Of a DNA stretch of 64,000 nucleotides, positions 1 through 12,668 are shown piece after piece. Positions within the stretch are counted from its first letter, which is position 1. Each line of letters starts with the position of its first letter. The position numbers were made by a program, and so were the translations under genes. The notes under the pieces were generated by a model that saw nothing but the letters and a program-made list of their open reading frames with translations, made no database searches and was not told the origin of the DNA. Source of the DNA: Ailanthus altissimus (Eukaryota > Streptophyta > Magnoliopsida > Sapindales > Simaroubaceae); contig OX327711.1 of assembly GCA_946807835.1 (NCBI GenBank), forward strand, positions 17,209,501-17,273,500, in the 5' to 3' direction.

Positions 1-1440
1 CCAATCTCAAAATGAATTGTTCAACTTGTGCCTTTTGTACAAACTTTTATTTGTGGCTATTAGTGAACCTATGACATTTTTTGATTTAATTCTTGACACT
101 TATTGGTTATCCTTACATCTTTCTTTAGTAGGGCATACAAGAAACACTCTCCCAAAGATGTGGATATTTAAAAGTGATTTAACAGTAGGAGTGAATGTTA
201 GAATAGCTAGTTCTCAGCATTTTACTGTGAAAATATCTATTGATTCTCATGTTTGTCACTTGTCCTTTATTTATGCAGCTTCTTAGTATGTGTAAAGATG
301 AGAGCTTTGATTAAATTTACATATGATTCATTGTTAATCTCCTTGTTTAGTGATTGATGATTTTAATGCTATCTCAGGAGTCCATGAATAATAAGGAGAA
401 GGTTTTTCGAGTTTGCTATTGTGCTCAGAATTTAGAGATTTCATTGATTCTTATCAGCTTATAAAAATTCCTTCTTCAGGATAATTTTTTACTTGGACAA
501 GGACAACAGTTGCTGGTAGTCATATAGAAAGAAAATTGGATAGGGCGTACTTAGAAATTTTCTTCATATATGGTGCTCCCCTGTACAATCTCTGATCACT
601 TTCCATTGGTAATTTCTTTTGGGTTTTCTAATAGAACTAATTCTAAACCTTTCAAGTTTTATTCCATGTGGACTTTGCATATAGGCTTTAAGGATATCGT
701 AGCTAAAGTATGGAATTCAATTCATTTCTTGAGCTATTTTAATCTAGCTTGGTCACGCAAAAAAGTAGCCTGTATTTATGTAGTGTGGAGAACCTCCAAC
801 TTTGTTGCTGCTTTTACTTTAAGCAAATACACCAAGTTTTTATACTGCTATGCGAAATCTCGTGTTGCCAAATCTTGCCTAAAATAGCTATTAATTAATG
901 CCACTTGGAGTGATAACACGCAGGAGGTGATAGACCATATTGTGAAGTACTATAGAAAACTATATGCAGAGGTTACAGTTGATGCCACTAGAGTTTCTCA
1001 GGTTTGTAATCACATTCTCTCTCTTGTTTTAGATTCAAATATTCAAGTTTTGATTAGCATCCATTCTGAGGATGAGGTGAGGTCGGCTACTTTTTTATTA
1101 GACCCTTCTAGTACTTTAGGGTCGGATAATTACACTGATATATTCTCTTACAATTGTTAGGAGATTATTAAAAGGGATGTAGGATTGGGAATTCAATAAT
1201 TTTTTAGCTAGAATTTTATGTTTCCAAACATGAACTCAAATTTTATAGTACTAATTTCTAAGATGAATGATGCATTTTCAGTTAATCACTTTAGGCCAAT
1301 AACTTTGGCAAATTTTTTTCTTTAAGATTATTACTAAGATTATTGCTGATAAATTAGCAAGTTTAATGCCTAATCTAGTTACGCAGAATCGAATGACTTT
1401 TATTCATGGTAGGCATATTCATGACTGTATCTTTATTGTG
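1..1440 (+). mobile_element. LINE non-LTR retrotransposon, 5' part (endonuclease and start of RT), decayed
   Basis: This is the left half of a plant L1-type LINE whose start lies outside the window. Positions about 17-600 translate, with stops and frameshifts, into the end of an apurinic-like endonuclease: a VIDDFNAISG stretch near 350-375 and SDHFPLVIS near 590-615, followed by the usual PFKFYSMWT linker. The RT begins near 1265 with FRPITLANF and continues through IITKIIADKLASLMP to GRHIHDCIFIV at 1440. Coding then stops at the first base of a CACTA element and resumes in frame at 12672. The family makes a nicking endonuclease and reverse transcriptase for target-primed retrotransposition; this copy has many stops and is dead. 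The LINE call is secure; the subfamily is not resolved. Confidence 0.85.
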
Positions 1441-1640
1441 CACTACTACAAAATTACCCTTCACTGACACTATATTATTGACAATTTTTAAATAGTATCA
1501 GTGAATAATAGTGTCAATAAATTGCTGATACTATGGTATTAAAAATATAAAGTGTCAATAAATTATTGATATCATAGTATTAAAAAATAAAGTGTCAGTA
1601 GGTTAGTGATACCATGGTATTAGAAATTTATTTTTCATTA
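1441..1640. repeat. Left terminal and subterminal repeats of the CACTA
   Basis: Short motifs of the form AGTGTCAATAAATT, GATACTATGGTATT and CACTGACACTA recur in both orientations over about 200 bp next to the terminus. In CACTA elements such subterminal arrays are binding sites for the TNPA-type protein. The right end has a matching array (12400-12668). Confidence 0.8.
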
Positions 1641-1689
1641 AAAAAATAAAATTAAGGAAATAGATTTAAATTTTAAATAAAATATAAAA

Positions 1690-1790
1690 TGCCCAAAATG
1701 ATGTAGTTTTGGGAGCTAAAAAAACCCCTAAAAATGACGTCATTTTGGGTGCTCAAAAAATGCCCCAAATGACGTCGTTTAGGGTTACTT
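1690..1790. promoter_or_regulatory. Three near-palindromes centred on TGACGTCA in the CACTA leader
   Basis: Three copies of an imperfect palindrome resembling CCCAAAATGACGTCATTTTG lie at about 1692-1713, 1727-1748 and 1763-1785. The second has a perfect TGACGTCA core (1735-1742) and the third TGACGTCG (1770-1777). ACGT cores are classical plant bZIP sites, so this is probably the promoter or a protein-binding region of the transposase transcript. Function is inferred only. Confidence 0.5.
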
Positions 1791-1829
1791 ATATTTTTCC
1801 TCTCAGTTGAAAATTGCCCTAGTCTAATT

Positions 1830-2200
1830 TTCTCTCTATCAGCCACTTTGTTGCAGTGCTCTCGTCTTTCTCTCTGGTCGATTATTGCAAATTGGTGAAT
1901 CAACTCTCGTGTTTCTCTCTCTGGTCGCTTGTTGTAAATTAGGGAATTGGCTCTTATCTTTCTCTCTTTGGTCGATTGTTACAAATTGGAGAATCGACTC
2001 GTGGGGAAATCAGCTGTCGTCTTCTCTCTCTGGTTGATTGTTACAAATTGGAGAATCGGCTCTCGGGGAAATCAGCTCTCGTCTTCTCTCTCTGGTCAAT
2101 TGTTGCAAATTAGGGAATCAACTCTCGTCTTTCTCTCTCTAGTCGAAATCGCCTCTCTCTCTAGTCGAAATCGTCTCTCTTTCTCGTCAAAGAAGATAAG
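1830..2200 (+). repeat. Minisatellite in the transposase 5' leader
   Basis: Five or so degenerate direct repeats of about 60-90 bp share the blocks CTCTCTGGTCGATTGTT, CAAATTGGAGAATCG and TCTCGTCTT. The array ends at a good splice donor (CTTG/GTAAGT near 2210). It is probably the untranslated first exon of the transposase gene, with the intron running to the acceptor CAG at 3881-3883. The reading frames across it are repeats, not genes. Confidence 0.6.
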
Positions 2201-2210
2201 CACTTGGTAA

Positions 2211-3883
2211 GTATTTCGTTCTCTCTCGTAAAATTATTCTATTACAAATAAAGGATGTGTTTTGTTTACCTAACTATAAATTTGTTTAAGTCCAATTAAT
2301 AATTGTTGTCTTTCAATCTTTGATTTTAAAGTTTGCATTTTATTCATAATTATCATCCCTTGATCGAGTGTTCCTCTGTTTTAATAATAATTATCTAGTG
2401 CTTTTGAAGTTTGCTTAAAAAGAAAATGTCATAGGGATATTTACTCGAGTGGGAATCAGATTCAGGAGACCTAACTTGTATTTAGGACCTCGCAAGATAT
2501 TTGTCTAAGTTCTTGACATTGATATAAAACTTTTTTTTTCCTTTTTTAAAATTATGATACTATATGCAAGCATCAAAACTTTATCCACTGATGATGACAA
2601 ATTATGACAATAAAAATAAGTACCATACACTAGTTAACATTTATATATTTTATCACAACTTTGTATAAATAATAATATTATTTACCATAAATTTTCTCAT
2701 AATTATAACTTAATGAATAATGGACAAATTCGATTTATCAAAACATAAAGAAACTCGATAGATCTTTTAATAAAGCTATAGGCAGCAATGATCTATACAT
2801 TGCTTTGACACAGTAGAGATTTTTGTAAGCATGGATAAGATCACCACAAAGTCAAAACGATAAAGTCCTGGTCACAGAGCAATCACAATTGTTGTATTAT
2901 TAAGTTGAATGATGATGCTTTATAATGAAAATCAAGCTTTTCACATTGTACTCTTGCATATGTACATCATGAACTCTTTATTTTTGTAACTTTACTTTTA
3001 TATGTTAGTTCTTTAAGGTCAAAATTTTTAGATTGATGTCAATGGCTTTAATGCAAACTGACATAGTAAGATTAAACAAGATTGAAGTAAGTAGAGTTTA
3101 TTCATTTGGGTGGTGGCTTAATTGTATTATTTGTCATCTTTTCTATTATTTGCAGTAATTTTCTTGTTTAAGAACTAAAAGTATTATATGTTGATTTGAC
3201 TCATACAAATACATTCCACCTTTATTTTATGTTAATAGTTACGTATTGACAATATAGCCACTATTTCTTGCTGTTGCTTTGTGTTTGCATGTCTATTATT
3301 TTGCTACTATTTTATACTATTATAAGGCCATTATATTTGTTTTTGCTTGGGGCTCTATGGCCACTAATTTTGGTATCGTTTTGAAGTTGTATGGCCATTA
3401 TTTTTACTGTTTAATTAAGACTGTATAGATACTATTTTTGCTATTTTGGGTTATTTGTAGTGTCATTTGGGCCTGTTTCAACTACTTTTTTTTGCCAATG
3501 TTTTGCTTTGTTTATGATTCTATTTTTATTTTCTAATTATAATTTATTATTTTGTACTTGTTATTATAGTATTTCTACAATTCTCTTAATTGACTACCTT
3601 AGACTATAACAACTCAGTAGTGTGGGAAGTTATTGTAAGGTATACTTTCATTCTCTAAAATATAATTTCATTTTTCTTATTGGCTAATTTTTTTTTTGTA
3701 ATATGGAGTTTATTTTATATGATTTGTTGTGATTGGGAGATGGTTGTTGCAATTTATTTGGAAGTGTTATTAACATAATATACATGTTTGTATTTTCTTT
3801 ATTGTAATAAAAGAAAATGATTGTTAATTACACTCAAGTTAAGATCTTTCACGCTGAACAAACAATCATTAAATAATAATCAG
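2211..3883 (+). other. Probable leader intron of the CACTA transposase gene; no gene seen
   Basis: AT-rich sequence of about 1.7 kb without a supportable reading frame. It starts with GTAAGT and ends with a CAG directly before the first recognisable transposase codons. Long introns in the untranslated leader are known in En/Spm-type genes. The intron assignment is an inference from the splice-site match. Confidence 0.45.
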
Positions 3884-6800
3884 GTAAAATATTTGACATA
3901 GATAGAACATGGATATCAAGTGATAGGTTATTAAAAGAGTATGAAATTGGAGTTGATAAGTTTTTGCAATTTTTCATGCTTAATTCTGATAATAGGAGGT
4001 CACTTAGACGTCCATGTAACTTTTGTTGCAATATAGAGTTCCATGCTCCTGAGTCAATAAGAGTTTATTTGTTTGAAAATTTTTTTTTACCCACGTATTT
4101 AACTTGGACTAAACATGGAAAAGTTGACAGTAAGTTGAGAGCTTCATCTTTTGAAGACCATTTTAGTGGAAGACAATTTAAATGCCAAGACTACAATAAC
4201 ATTACAGATATGGTTAACTATACCTATGAACAATGTGATAAGGATCCTGAGTTTTTAAGAAATCTACTTGAAGATGCAAAAAAACCTTTATATCCTGGAT
4301 CAAGGCATTCTAAGTTGTCTAGTCTGATGAAAATTTATAATGTTAAAGGAAACTATGAATGGTCTGATAAGGAATTTTCATCTATATTGAAAGTTCTCGT
4401 TGATATATTACCAGAAGGTAATAATATTCCAAAGTCAATGTATGAGGCTAAAAAAACAATGAAGGTGTTGGGATTAGAATATGAAAAAATACATGTTTAT
4501 CCCAATGATTGTATTCTATATAGAAAAGAGCATGAACAACTTAACAAATGCCTTACATGTAGAGAGTCTAGGTGGAAGAAAAAAGGAAATAGATCTAAAG
4601 AAGTTAGATTAGTGGATTCCTAAGAAGGTTTTATGGTATTTCCCCATTTATTCCAAGGTTTAAATGTATGTTCCAATCACCTAAATTTGCTAAGTATTTG
4701 ACTTGGCATGCAAATAGGAGAATAAAAGATGGTAAGCTTCGGCATCTGGCAGACTCACCTGCATGGGATTTAATTGATAACAAGTGACCTGAATTTACAT
4801 AAGAGCCTAGAAATCTTCGTTTGGTCCTATCAAGTGATGGGGTCAATCCACATAACACGCTTAGACTACTTACAGTTGTTGGCCAGTATCAATGATATTA
4901 TACAATCTTCCTCCATGGTTGTGTATGAAAAGGAAATATAATTAGTAATTTTCCTGCATATGGTAACCTATCTGGGTGTACAGTGAAAGGGTATTTTGGT
5001 TGTCCATACTGCAAGATAAACACATCATCATATTGGCTTGCATGTAGTAGGAAAAATGCCTATATGGGCCACCGTCGTTTTTTACTAAGTGACTATCCAT
5101 TTCGTAAGTTGAAAAAAGTTTTTAATAATGCACAAGAGATGGGTGAAGGTCCTACTACTTTGTCTGGGCATGAGATTCTAAGGATAGTGGATGAAATTGC
5201 TAGTAGTACTATTATGGGAAAGCATAAAAAGCAAAAATGGGGCAATAGTAATACTGAAAAGTTATTCAAAAAAAAAGTCTATATTCTTTAAATTGGAATA
5301 TTGGCTACATTTGTTGGTTCGCCGTCAATTAGATGTGATGCACATTGAGAAAAATATATGTGAAAGTATTTATGGCATATTACTTCATCAATAGGGCAAG
5401 ACGAAGGATGGGTAAATGCTAGAAAGGATCTTGTGGAAATGAAGATTAGGGATACATTAAAACCCGATAAAAAAATAAAAAACTTCTCACTTCACCTTAC
5501 ACCTTGAGTAGAACAGAGAAGCAAATATTTTGTAGAACTTTATTTGAAGTAAGTGTTCCGAGTGGGTATTCTTCAACCTTAAAAAAACTTGTTGCAAGGG
5601 ACGATTGTAGGCTTTAAGGCCTAAAGTCTCATGATTATCATACTTTGATGTAACAATTATTAACTTTGGCAATTCGAGATTATTTGCCACACAATGTTCG
5701 TCACGCCATAATGCGGATATACTTCTTCTTCAACTCTTTATGCAGTAAAGTGATAGAAAATGATAGCTTAGATGAGTTGCAAAGTAACCTGGTTGTTACT
5801 TTATGCATAATGGAATAATACTTTCCACCTAACTTCTTTGACATAATGGTTCATTTGACTGTCTATCTCGTTAAATAAGTTAGGTTATGTGGGCCAGTTT
5901 ATCTTAGATGGATGTATCCATTTGAGAGATATATGAAGGTCCTTAAAGGTTATGTGTGTAATCATTATCATCCAGAGGGGTGCATTTCTAAAAGCTATAT
6001 TGCCAAGGAAGCACTTGAATATTATGCTGAATACCTATCTGATCATGATGCAATTGGGGTCTCAACTAGTTTACGCGATTCACATATTTCACAACCTTTA
6101 AGTTCCAGAGATATAAAGCTTATGGATTCTTATACAATGGTGAAGCACATCTTTGTATTTTAGAGAACACACCAGAGGTTCAACCTCATATGAAGTAAGT
6201 TATATAGTTTGATTATATTACAGTTATATATTACTTATATGTTGTTGTACTAACTAATGTCATTGTTTACCTTTAGAGAGCATAAGGAATATTTGAAAAG
6301 AAATTTCCCTCGCCAAGCTAAAAACTACCTATGGTTGCAAAATGAGCATACTCATACTTTTAGTGATTGGCTTCAGAATAAGACAAATTACATTTCATAT
6401 TTAGTCTAAGTTAAATAGTTATAAGTTGTGAATATTGACATAAATTATATGAAATATAGGTATCGAATGACATACAAATGAATGTGGTTATTAATGATAT
6501 CATCAAGTGATTGGCCAGAAAACCTTGTTCTTTGGTCATTACATATGTTGGATACCTTATAAATAGTTTTAAATTTGTAACTAGAGCTTGAGACAACAAT
6601 CAGGTAACACAAAATAATGGTGTTAGTGTTGTTGCAACGACAATACAAATATCTAGTTCAAAAATCAAAAAGTTATATTCTGGAGAAATGGCATTTTACG
6701 GAGTCTTTGATGAGATTTGGGAACTTGATTATCTAATGTTGAAGACGGTATTGTTCAAGTGTGATTGGATTGATAGTAAAAATGGTGTTGAGGTCGATGA

Positions 6801-7108
6801 TTTTGGATTTATAATTGTGGACTTGAATTGAATTGGTTATAAATTTGATAGTTTTGTATTAGCTTCTCATACAACACAAGTGTTATATGTGAAGGATCAA
6901 AAAGATTATAAGAATTCAGTTGTTTGTTCAGTGGCTGAAAGGGTTAATAAATTTGCAACTGATGATAAATGTGATGATATGGTACTACATGCTCCCATAT
7001 AAAAAACATTGCCCTGGGTTAAGATTGATGATAAAGATGATGTTGCAATTTATTCAAGACAAGATTGTGAAGGTGTTGGCATTGATATAGACATTATAGA
7101 TGAATAAT
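3884..7108 (+). pseudogene. CACTA transposase TNPD (Transpos_assoc, tnp2, DUF4218, DUF4216), broken
   Basis: TNPD cuts and joins CACTA ends. The 3889-4623 stretch is an open frame that starts in the transposase-associated domain (IDRTWISSDRLLKEYE, CNFCCN for the usual CPCxxC-type region, TYLTWTKHG) and runs into the domain linker. The tnp2 core follows with frameshifts: a PFIPRFKCMF segment near 4640, LTWHANRRIKDGK near 4700, a GYFGCPYCK block at 4987-5015, MGHRRFL near 5065 and LDVMHIEKN near 5330. DUF4218 is seen at about 5685-6165 (MYPFERYMKVLKGYV) and DUF4216 at about 6640-7000 (FYGVFDEIWELDY). At least ten stops or shifts mean no protein is made. Domain order is the normal one for plant CACTA elements. 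Confidence 0.88.
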
Positions 7109-7261
7109 GTCAAATAACTTGTTGAAGTATTCTAGTGTATATTCATTTGAAATGTAATTGAATTGTAAGTATATGTATATAAATAATTCATGCAAAAATT
7201 TACATGTTTATTATTTGTATGTATCCTGATTTTTTTTTTATTCTTGCATATTAGCTCAACA

Positions 7262-8670
7262 TATGGCTTAGTGAGGATATACTAAAGGGAAGACCGCAAA
7301 GAAGAGGAAAATCCAAGAAGAAATATTTGTAATTGTTGACACCTGATAAGAAGATTACCATTAACTATAACTCATACAGCATGGCTTCTGGCGATACATC
7401 AATTGAATTGAGAAATTACATAGGTATTTTGGTACGAGACAATATTTCAGTTATATATGATGATTAGAGATGCGTACCCTTTGAGCAGAAGGAAGACTTG
7501 TGTCTTCATTTTCAGGTTTGTTATTCTTTTCTGTATATTAGGCAATGGGATGCTTTTTTGTTCAAATTATTTATATTTTGTTGATCATTCATTTTTCTTA
7601 TGTAGGATAAGTTCAAATTGGATTTAAAGAGTAAAAGCAAGTATTCCAATGGATGGGGCATCTCTCTAAGGAACTTTAGACATACTATAGCTCACGAGTA
7701 TATTCTTCTATATAAGAACGATCGTAATCAATTGAGGTTGCCACCCCTTGAATACCCAAACATTAAGAAACAACATTGAAAGTTATTTATTGATAGAGTG
7801 TTATTGATTCATTTGAGGTAAGTTAAAGATTAATTATTTTATTTTTGTGTAATATAGAAAGTTAAATATCAATGAGTTTACATATTCACATTGTGCAGAA
7901 AAATAGTCAAAATGCCAAGGAAAGACGTGCTAAGAACATTTATAATCATTGTTTGGGTAGTGCAAGTTACAAAGGCTTATGTGAGAGACTTGTAAGTTTT
8001 CAATCAATTTTAATTATATTAATCTATTGTCATAATATGTTATGACAAAACCAAATGGAAATATTTATTTTTCTAAATATATTATTTTTTTCTCTTATCT
8101 TAGGTTAAGGAATAAGGGGAATCTTTTAGCCAAATAGACTGAAGTGTGTTATAGAAAAAGGCTCGACTCAGTAAAAAAAGGAAATATTCAAAAGCAATAC
8201 AAGAAGTTATTGAAAAAATTATAAGTGATTTTATTTATGTAAACATTATCTTCTTAACATACTTGTTGATCACATAATATTTCTATTATGATAATGACAT
8301 TACTTGTGAATTATAGGAGGAGCTACAAAGTCATATTGATGAAGGGTCTTTGAAGACAGATGGCACCAATGATGTTCTAGCTTTAGCACTGCACACGCAA
8401 CCAAATGGAAGTAGAGTACAGGGTGTTGGCCAATTTATTTCCCTATCCATGTACTTTTGTGTTCCTGAAAGTTCCATTATAGCACATGACAGGATGTTGC
8501 AAGAACAGAAGTTCGCAATGTTATCTGCGTAAGTTCAGGCGCTTGATACAAAACTTAATGCAGAGTTAAAAATTGAATTTAGTAGTTGCAGTATCAAACA
8601 TAATACTATCAACAAGGGCAACACAGAAGTGGATCGCCCGTCTCCAGAGATTTTAGGAAAAAGAAAGGTA
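7262..8670 (+). pseudogene. TNPA-like plant transposase (Ptta/En/Spm type) remnant
   Basis: Several exon-like pieces translate into the TNPA-like plant protein found in CACTA elements: LLTPDKKITINYNSYSMASG near 7330-7390, a following LVRDNISVIYDD block, a KSKSKYSNGWG stretch near 7630, KNSQNAKERRAKNIYNHCLG near 7900-7960, and a conserved HTQPNGSRVQGVGQFIS block at 8392-8445. Pieces are separated by GT...AG intervals consistent with introns. In this family TNPA binds the subterminal repeats. The ATG at 7262 is followed directly by a stop, so either the start differs or it is mutated. It may have been one transcript with the ULP1-like part downstream. Confidence 0.7.
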
Positions 8671-9004
8671 TAATTACTCATGACAACTTTTAAATTCCGT
8701 ATCTTAATTTTTTTTAATTATGATTAAAGTTCTATATATTTTTTTTCAATGAAGGCCACACCAATACAATCCACAGCCCACAAAAAAAAATTCTTACAAT
8801 GAAGAAAACACCGACAAAGAAATTTTTTACAATCATACCTTTTCAGCATTGTATGGCCATTAAAAGGTCCCCCAGAATCAGTCCAAAATTAACACATGCA
8901 TGTCCTGAGTCACCCCCTAAACAAACAAAGCAAATTGTAAGAAAGCTAGTTCTTCGAAAGAATACAAAAAGTTTGGTAACTTCAAGAAAGCAATCAAGTG
9001 GGTA

Positions 9005-10170
9005 GTTGGCTATGTTTTCCTATCTGGTTAACAATTGCCTGAAATTAGCAATAAAAGTGGAGCACCGATTGTTAATCTTTGGTCAGTATTGGGTCACTCA
9101 TTTGACTAAGACGGATTGTGAAACTGTTATAAATATGACCGAGTTATCCAACATTTATCTTGAGATTTGGATCAAGTAAGTTCTTTTTGAAACTGTTATT
9201 GCTATAAAAAAATGCCTAAATATATAGTCTATTATATGATTCATTTATAATCTAATTTTTTGTTAGGTACCTTTACCATTCTATGGAGAATGAAGGACAT
9301 GACTTTTTAGTTCACTTTTGCATTCCTACAAAAGTGTCTACATCAGGTCGTCTCTCCAATGTCAAAACACGTATTGACTGGTCTCGATATATTTCTAAGA
9401 ATTTGGCATTATCATAACCAAGGCAAGTTACACTTATCCTATATAATCATAGGTATGAAATTCTTTCAATTGATGTAATTATAATACTTTCCACCTAGTT
9501 ATAAGTTCTTAAATTAATTCATTTTTTTCTTGCTTGTAGCAACTATTGGGCGTTAATTGCCATTGATTTGTTGATAGCAATTGTGTTTTACCTTGGCCCA
9601 TTGAGTAATAAACCCTATGAAGATTTAGAAGATATTGTCAATCAGTTAAGATTCAGTTACTATTATTTCAAGTTATGTATTTCTAATTTATTTTAAATTT
9701 AATATAACTTGCTGTTTATTTCTTTTAGGGGGTTCAAAATTTATCTTACACAGAAAAAATCTAAAAAAGTTAATCTTCAATGGATCAATGTCAAGGTAAA
9801 TGTAAACATTTCTTATTTATTATGCATGTTAACTTATAATTTATATTTCACTTATAATTTCAATTGAAATAACAAATAGTTTCAATTGTTTATAGTGCCC
9901 TTTGCAACCTAGTTCATTTGAGTGTAGATACTTTATCATGAAGTATATGAAAGCAATTGTTAGGGATTTTAATGTACTAAAGGATAATGTATGTATCTAA
10001 TATAATGTTCTTAAAATTTTCAATATTAGTTTATACACTATTAACTAATTTTTTTTTCTATATTTAAAGTTTAAGGGAATTGATGATTACACTCAAGATG
10101 ATTTTACAGCGATATGTGATGAATGGGCGATATATGTTGTAGGCTTAATGACAAATCATAAAAAATAGGT
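9005..10170 (+). pseudogene. ULP1-like (C48) cysteine protease domain, active site damaged
   Basis: ULP1-type proteases cleave SUMO-like modifiers, and many plant transposons carry such a domain. Exon-like pieces here are MTELSNIYLEIWIKYLYHSM (9135-9285, across an intron), YWALIAID (9543-9566), FYLGPLSNKPYEDLEDIVN (9588-9645), QPSSFECRYFIMKYMK (9906-9953) and a C-terminal DDYTQDDF segment near 10090. The nucleophile Cys in the FEC block is kept. The catalytic His expected before W is Tyr (NYW for HW), and the Asp expected in YLDPL is Gly (YLGPL). It follows the TNPA-like region on the same strand and is probably a C-terminal fusion or third gene of the CACTA. It is inactive. Confidence 0.75.
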
Positions 10171-11037
10171 AAAGTATTTCGTTCACCATTTACATTTAAA
10201 AGTTATTTTGGTAGCATAAAGTTTTAGGGATGGATTATACTAATTTTATTATATAGATGGATCTTCTTACAAAGAATCTGTTGTATCATGTCAGTTCTAA
10301 TTCTCCAGGTTATGAATGCATTTTTTCTACATTATTGTTTTCTCATTGAAGCTTGATTCATGTTGCTGAAATGCTATTTGAATGACTACATATATGTTAT
10401 GTGTTTGTAGCGAGATATTGGTTTGTTTGATGTTGTCTGATTAAACTGAAAGGAAAATATACCATATAATGTATAATGAAAAATCAAAACCTCAAATCAC
10501 CATGTATACGTGATATGCAATATTTTTCTTTCTTTATAAAATCTGATAGTGGTTTATACGGTTATCAAGTTTCATCATTTCTTTGATGTCTATACCTTCA
10601 GGTTCTCTATCAAACTTATGTGCTTGCTTTAAAACAGTTTCAAAGTTTTTAGGGGAGCAAAATGTGATAACAATGATCCTAAGGAAGTGTGTTTTTCTTT
10701 TTCCAAGTTCTATTGTAACATTTTTTATGGTGTGTTTTGTATTTGCTATTGACTGATGGAAGTTGGTGTTTTGCTCTGGAACTAGAATATATGTTTAACA
10801 AAAGGACTTTTAATAGGATTGGAAATGTTAAAAGAAAATATTTGAAGCATAAACAATTTATCAATTACAAGAGATTTTAGATTTGTCTTTCTTTTTCAGC
10901 TTTCTTCTTTCAGCAAACCCTGCATTGTTTTTCATTATCCAAAACCTCTCCATCTCTTCTATTTTCTGTCTTGGAATTCAGCCCTCAAATGCCACCTGAA
11001 AAATTCATCTTGCTAATGTTAGATTGTTCATGTTTTG

Positions 11038-11078
<41 letters not shown>

Positions 11079-12399
11079 TACATACAATAATACCGAAGAT
11101 AGATGATGTTGCAAATCTTCAAGAGTCGGCATATATCAGATGGATATGATCAGTAAAGACAATGTTTCCATTGCACCCAAAATGGTAGAATTTGATAACT
11201 ATAATCTGGTAGAAAAATAAGGAAATTCCACTAGGGTTCTTGAAGAATGTCTTAAAAAGATTGATGACTCATCAAAAACTTCCAAGGGCATTACTTTATT
11301 GGTTCATCATGTTGTGGCAAAAGTTAGTTGCAGTTTACACTACAACAAGTATCAAAGCACTAAGCAGTCCTTACTTGCTTTTAAGTCTTGAGAAAATGGC
11401 AACATATATAACATGCTATCTCTGTAATGATTATAAGCGATATGGTTCTAGGATTAAAAGGTCTGTAAGCCAAACACAAACTAGAGATAGTAGTGAGCTT
11501 AAACCAAAGAACAACTCGTGAAAAGCATTTATGATCTTCTATAGTACTATAGCAGCAATAATTACACAGTCAAGAAGAACAAACTAAATGTTTTAGTGTA
11601 GAATCATTATTATTCTTATTCGTTGATGAATGGGTATAACCATAGATAGCAAAATGGGATTTAAGGTCATTGTATGGTATATTAGGCTAAAATAGGAGCT
11701 ATTTGTTCGATGTTTTCTTATTGTTGTTTTAAATTTATTTTGGGGTTGTTATGGGATTGAAATGAGGCTATTTTAATTATGCATTTCTTGATAAATATAT
11801 TACATATAGATGCTTTATGTTTCTTTGTTACATATAAGTACTTTTTAGTATTTGTATCTTTTTTAAAGCTTTTATGCTATCTAGTGCAACAACTAACCAT
11901 ATCTTGTTTTTGTTCTGTAATCTAGTTTGAGTATGACTTTTTTTCTTATACTGTTATTGCAATTTTTTATAATTCAAGTATATTGTTTAAGTTTTTATAT
12001 ATTTACTCATGTATTTCTATTTACTTTGACAGAGGTGGTCGTAGATTATTTTGCTTGATGGTTACTATGTTGTGTGGAGTGCTTCAACAAATTTGATGGA
12101 TTGTTGTTTTGTGCAAATTTACGGTGACTGTGTTTAGCTGAACTTCAAACACTAGGATCTTTTTAACAAAGTTTTGAATGTTTGTAATATTCCTAAAACT
12201 AATTGAATGCACTTTGGGATATTTTCATTATAGTTGTAAGATAATGTTTCATATTACTTAATAATTTGAAATATATATAAATGTGAAGTGCATTCAAGTT
12301 TAAATATATATTAAATATTTTGGTTCAATAATTGTAATGTTAATTTATTGAAAAGTTAATTAATTAAATTGTCATAAGTAAACAATAAATATTATTGGA
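10171..12399 (+). other. CACTA 3' non-coding region
   Basis: AT-rich, with no coding similarity that I can support. It includes an uninterrupted (TA)n run at 11041-11070. Short open frames at 10679-10864 (minus) and 11240-11521 (plus) show no recognisable domain and are probably chance. Confidence 0.6.
11041..11070. repeat. (TA)15 microsatellite
   Basis: A perfect TA dinucleotide run inside the CACTA 3' region, likely length-variable between individuals. Confidence 0.95.
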
Positions 12400-12668
12400 A
12401 CAATGGTATTAATAATGTTTTTGATACTGTAGTGTCAGAAAATCTCTAATACTGTGGTATTAGTGAATCTTTGATACGATAATGTCAGAGATTCATTGAT
12501 ACCATGATGTTAGAGATTCACTGATACCATGGTATCAGAGATTCATTGACACTATATTTAGCATCAGTAATTTTTTGACTTGAGCGACATTGACACTATA
12601 AAATAATGTCAGTGAAACCCTTCACTGACATTAACTTAGCGTCAGCGAAGGCCAATTTTGTAGTAGTA
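12400..12668. repeat. Right terminal and subterminal repeats of the CACTA
   Basis: Repeated blocks such as GATACCATGGTATCAGAGATTC, here several diverged copies, and TGACACTATA, TGTCAGTGAA and CACTGACATTA mirror the left-end array. The terminal inverted repeat occupies 12656-12668. These are the expected TNPA-type binding arrays. Confidence 0.8.

Larger units (their letters stand above)
1441..12668 (+). mobile_element. CACTA (En/Spm) DNA transposon inserted in the LINE
   Basis: The left end reads CACTACTACAAAA (1441-1453) and the right end TTTTGTAGTAGTA (12656-12668), a 13-bp terminal inverted repeat with only the outermost base changed; imperfect pairing extends to about 30 bp. The flanks carry the 3-bp duplication GTG (1438-1440 and 12669-12671), as expected for CACTA elements. 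Removing the element and one GTG rejoins the LINE frame as FIV-SEGVN. Gene order is leader with minisatellite, TNPD transposase, TNPA-like gene, ULP1-like region, then about 2.2 kb of non-coding 3' sequence. All coding parts have stops, so the element is not autonomous now. G-to-A at the last base may also have weakened the terminus. Confidence 0.95.

Noticed and set aside
1673..2210. Small genes at 1673-1903 (minus) and 1947-2210 (plus)
   Set aside because: They are translations of the leader palindromes and minisatellite of the CACTA.
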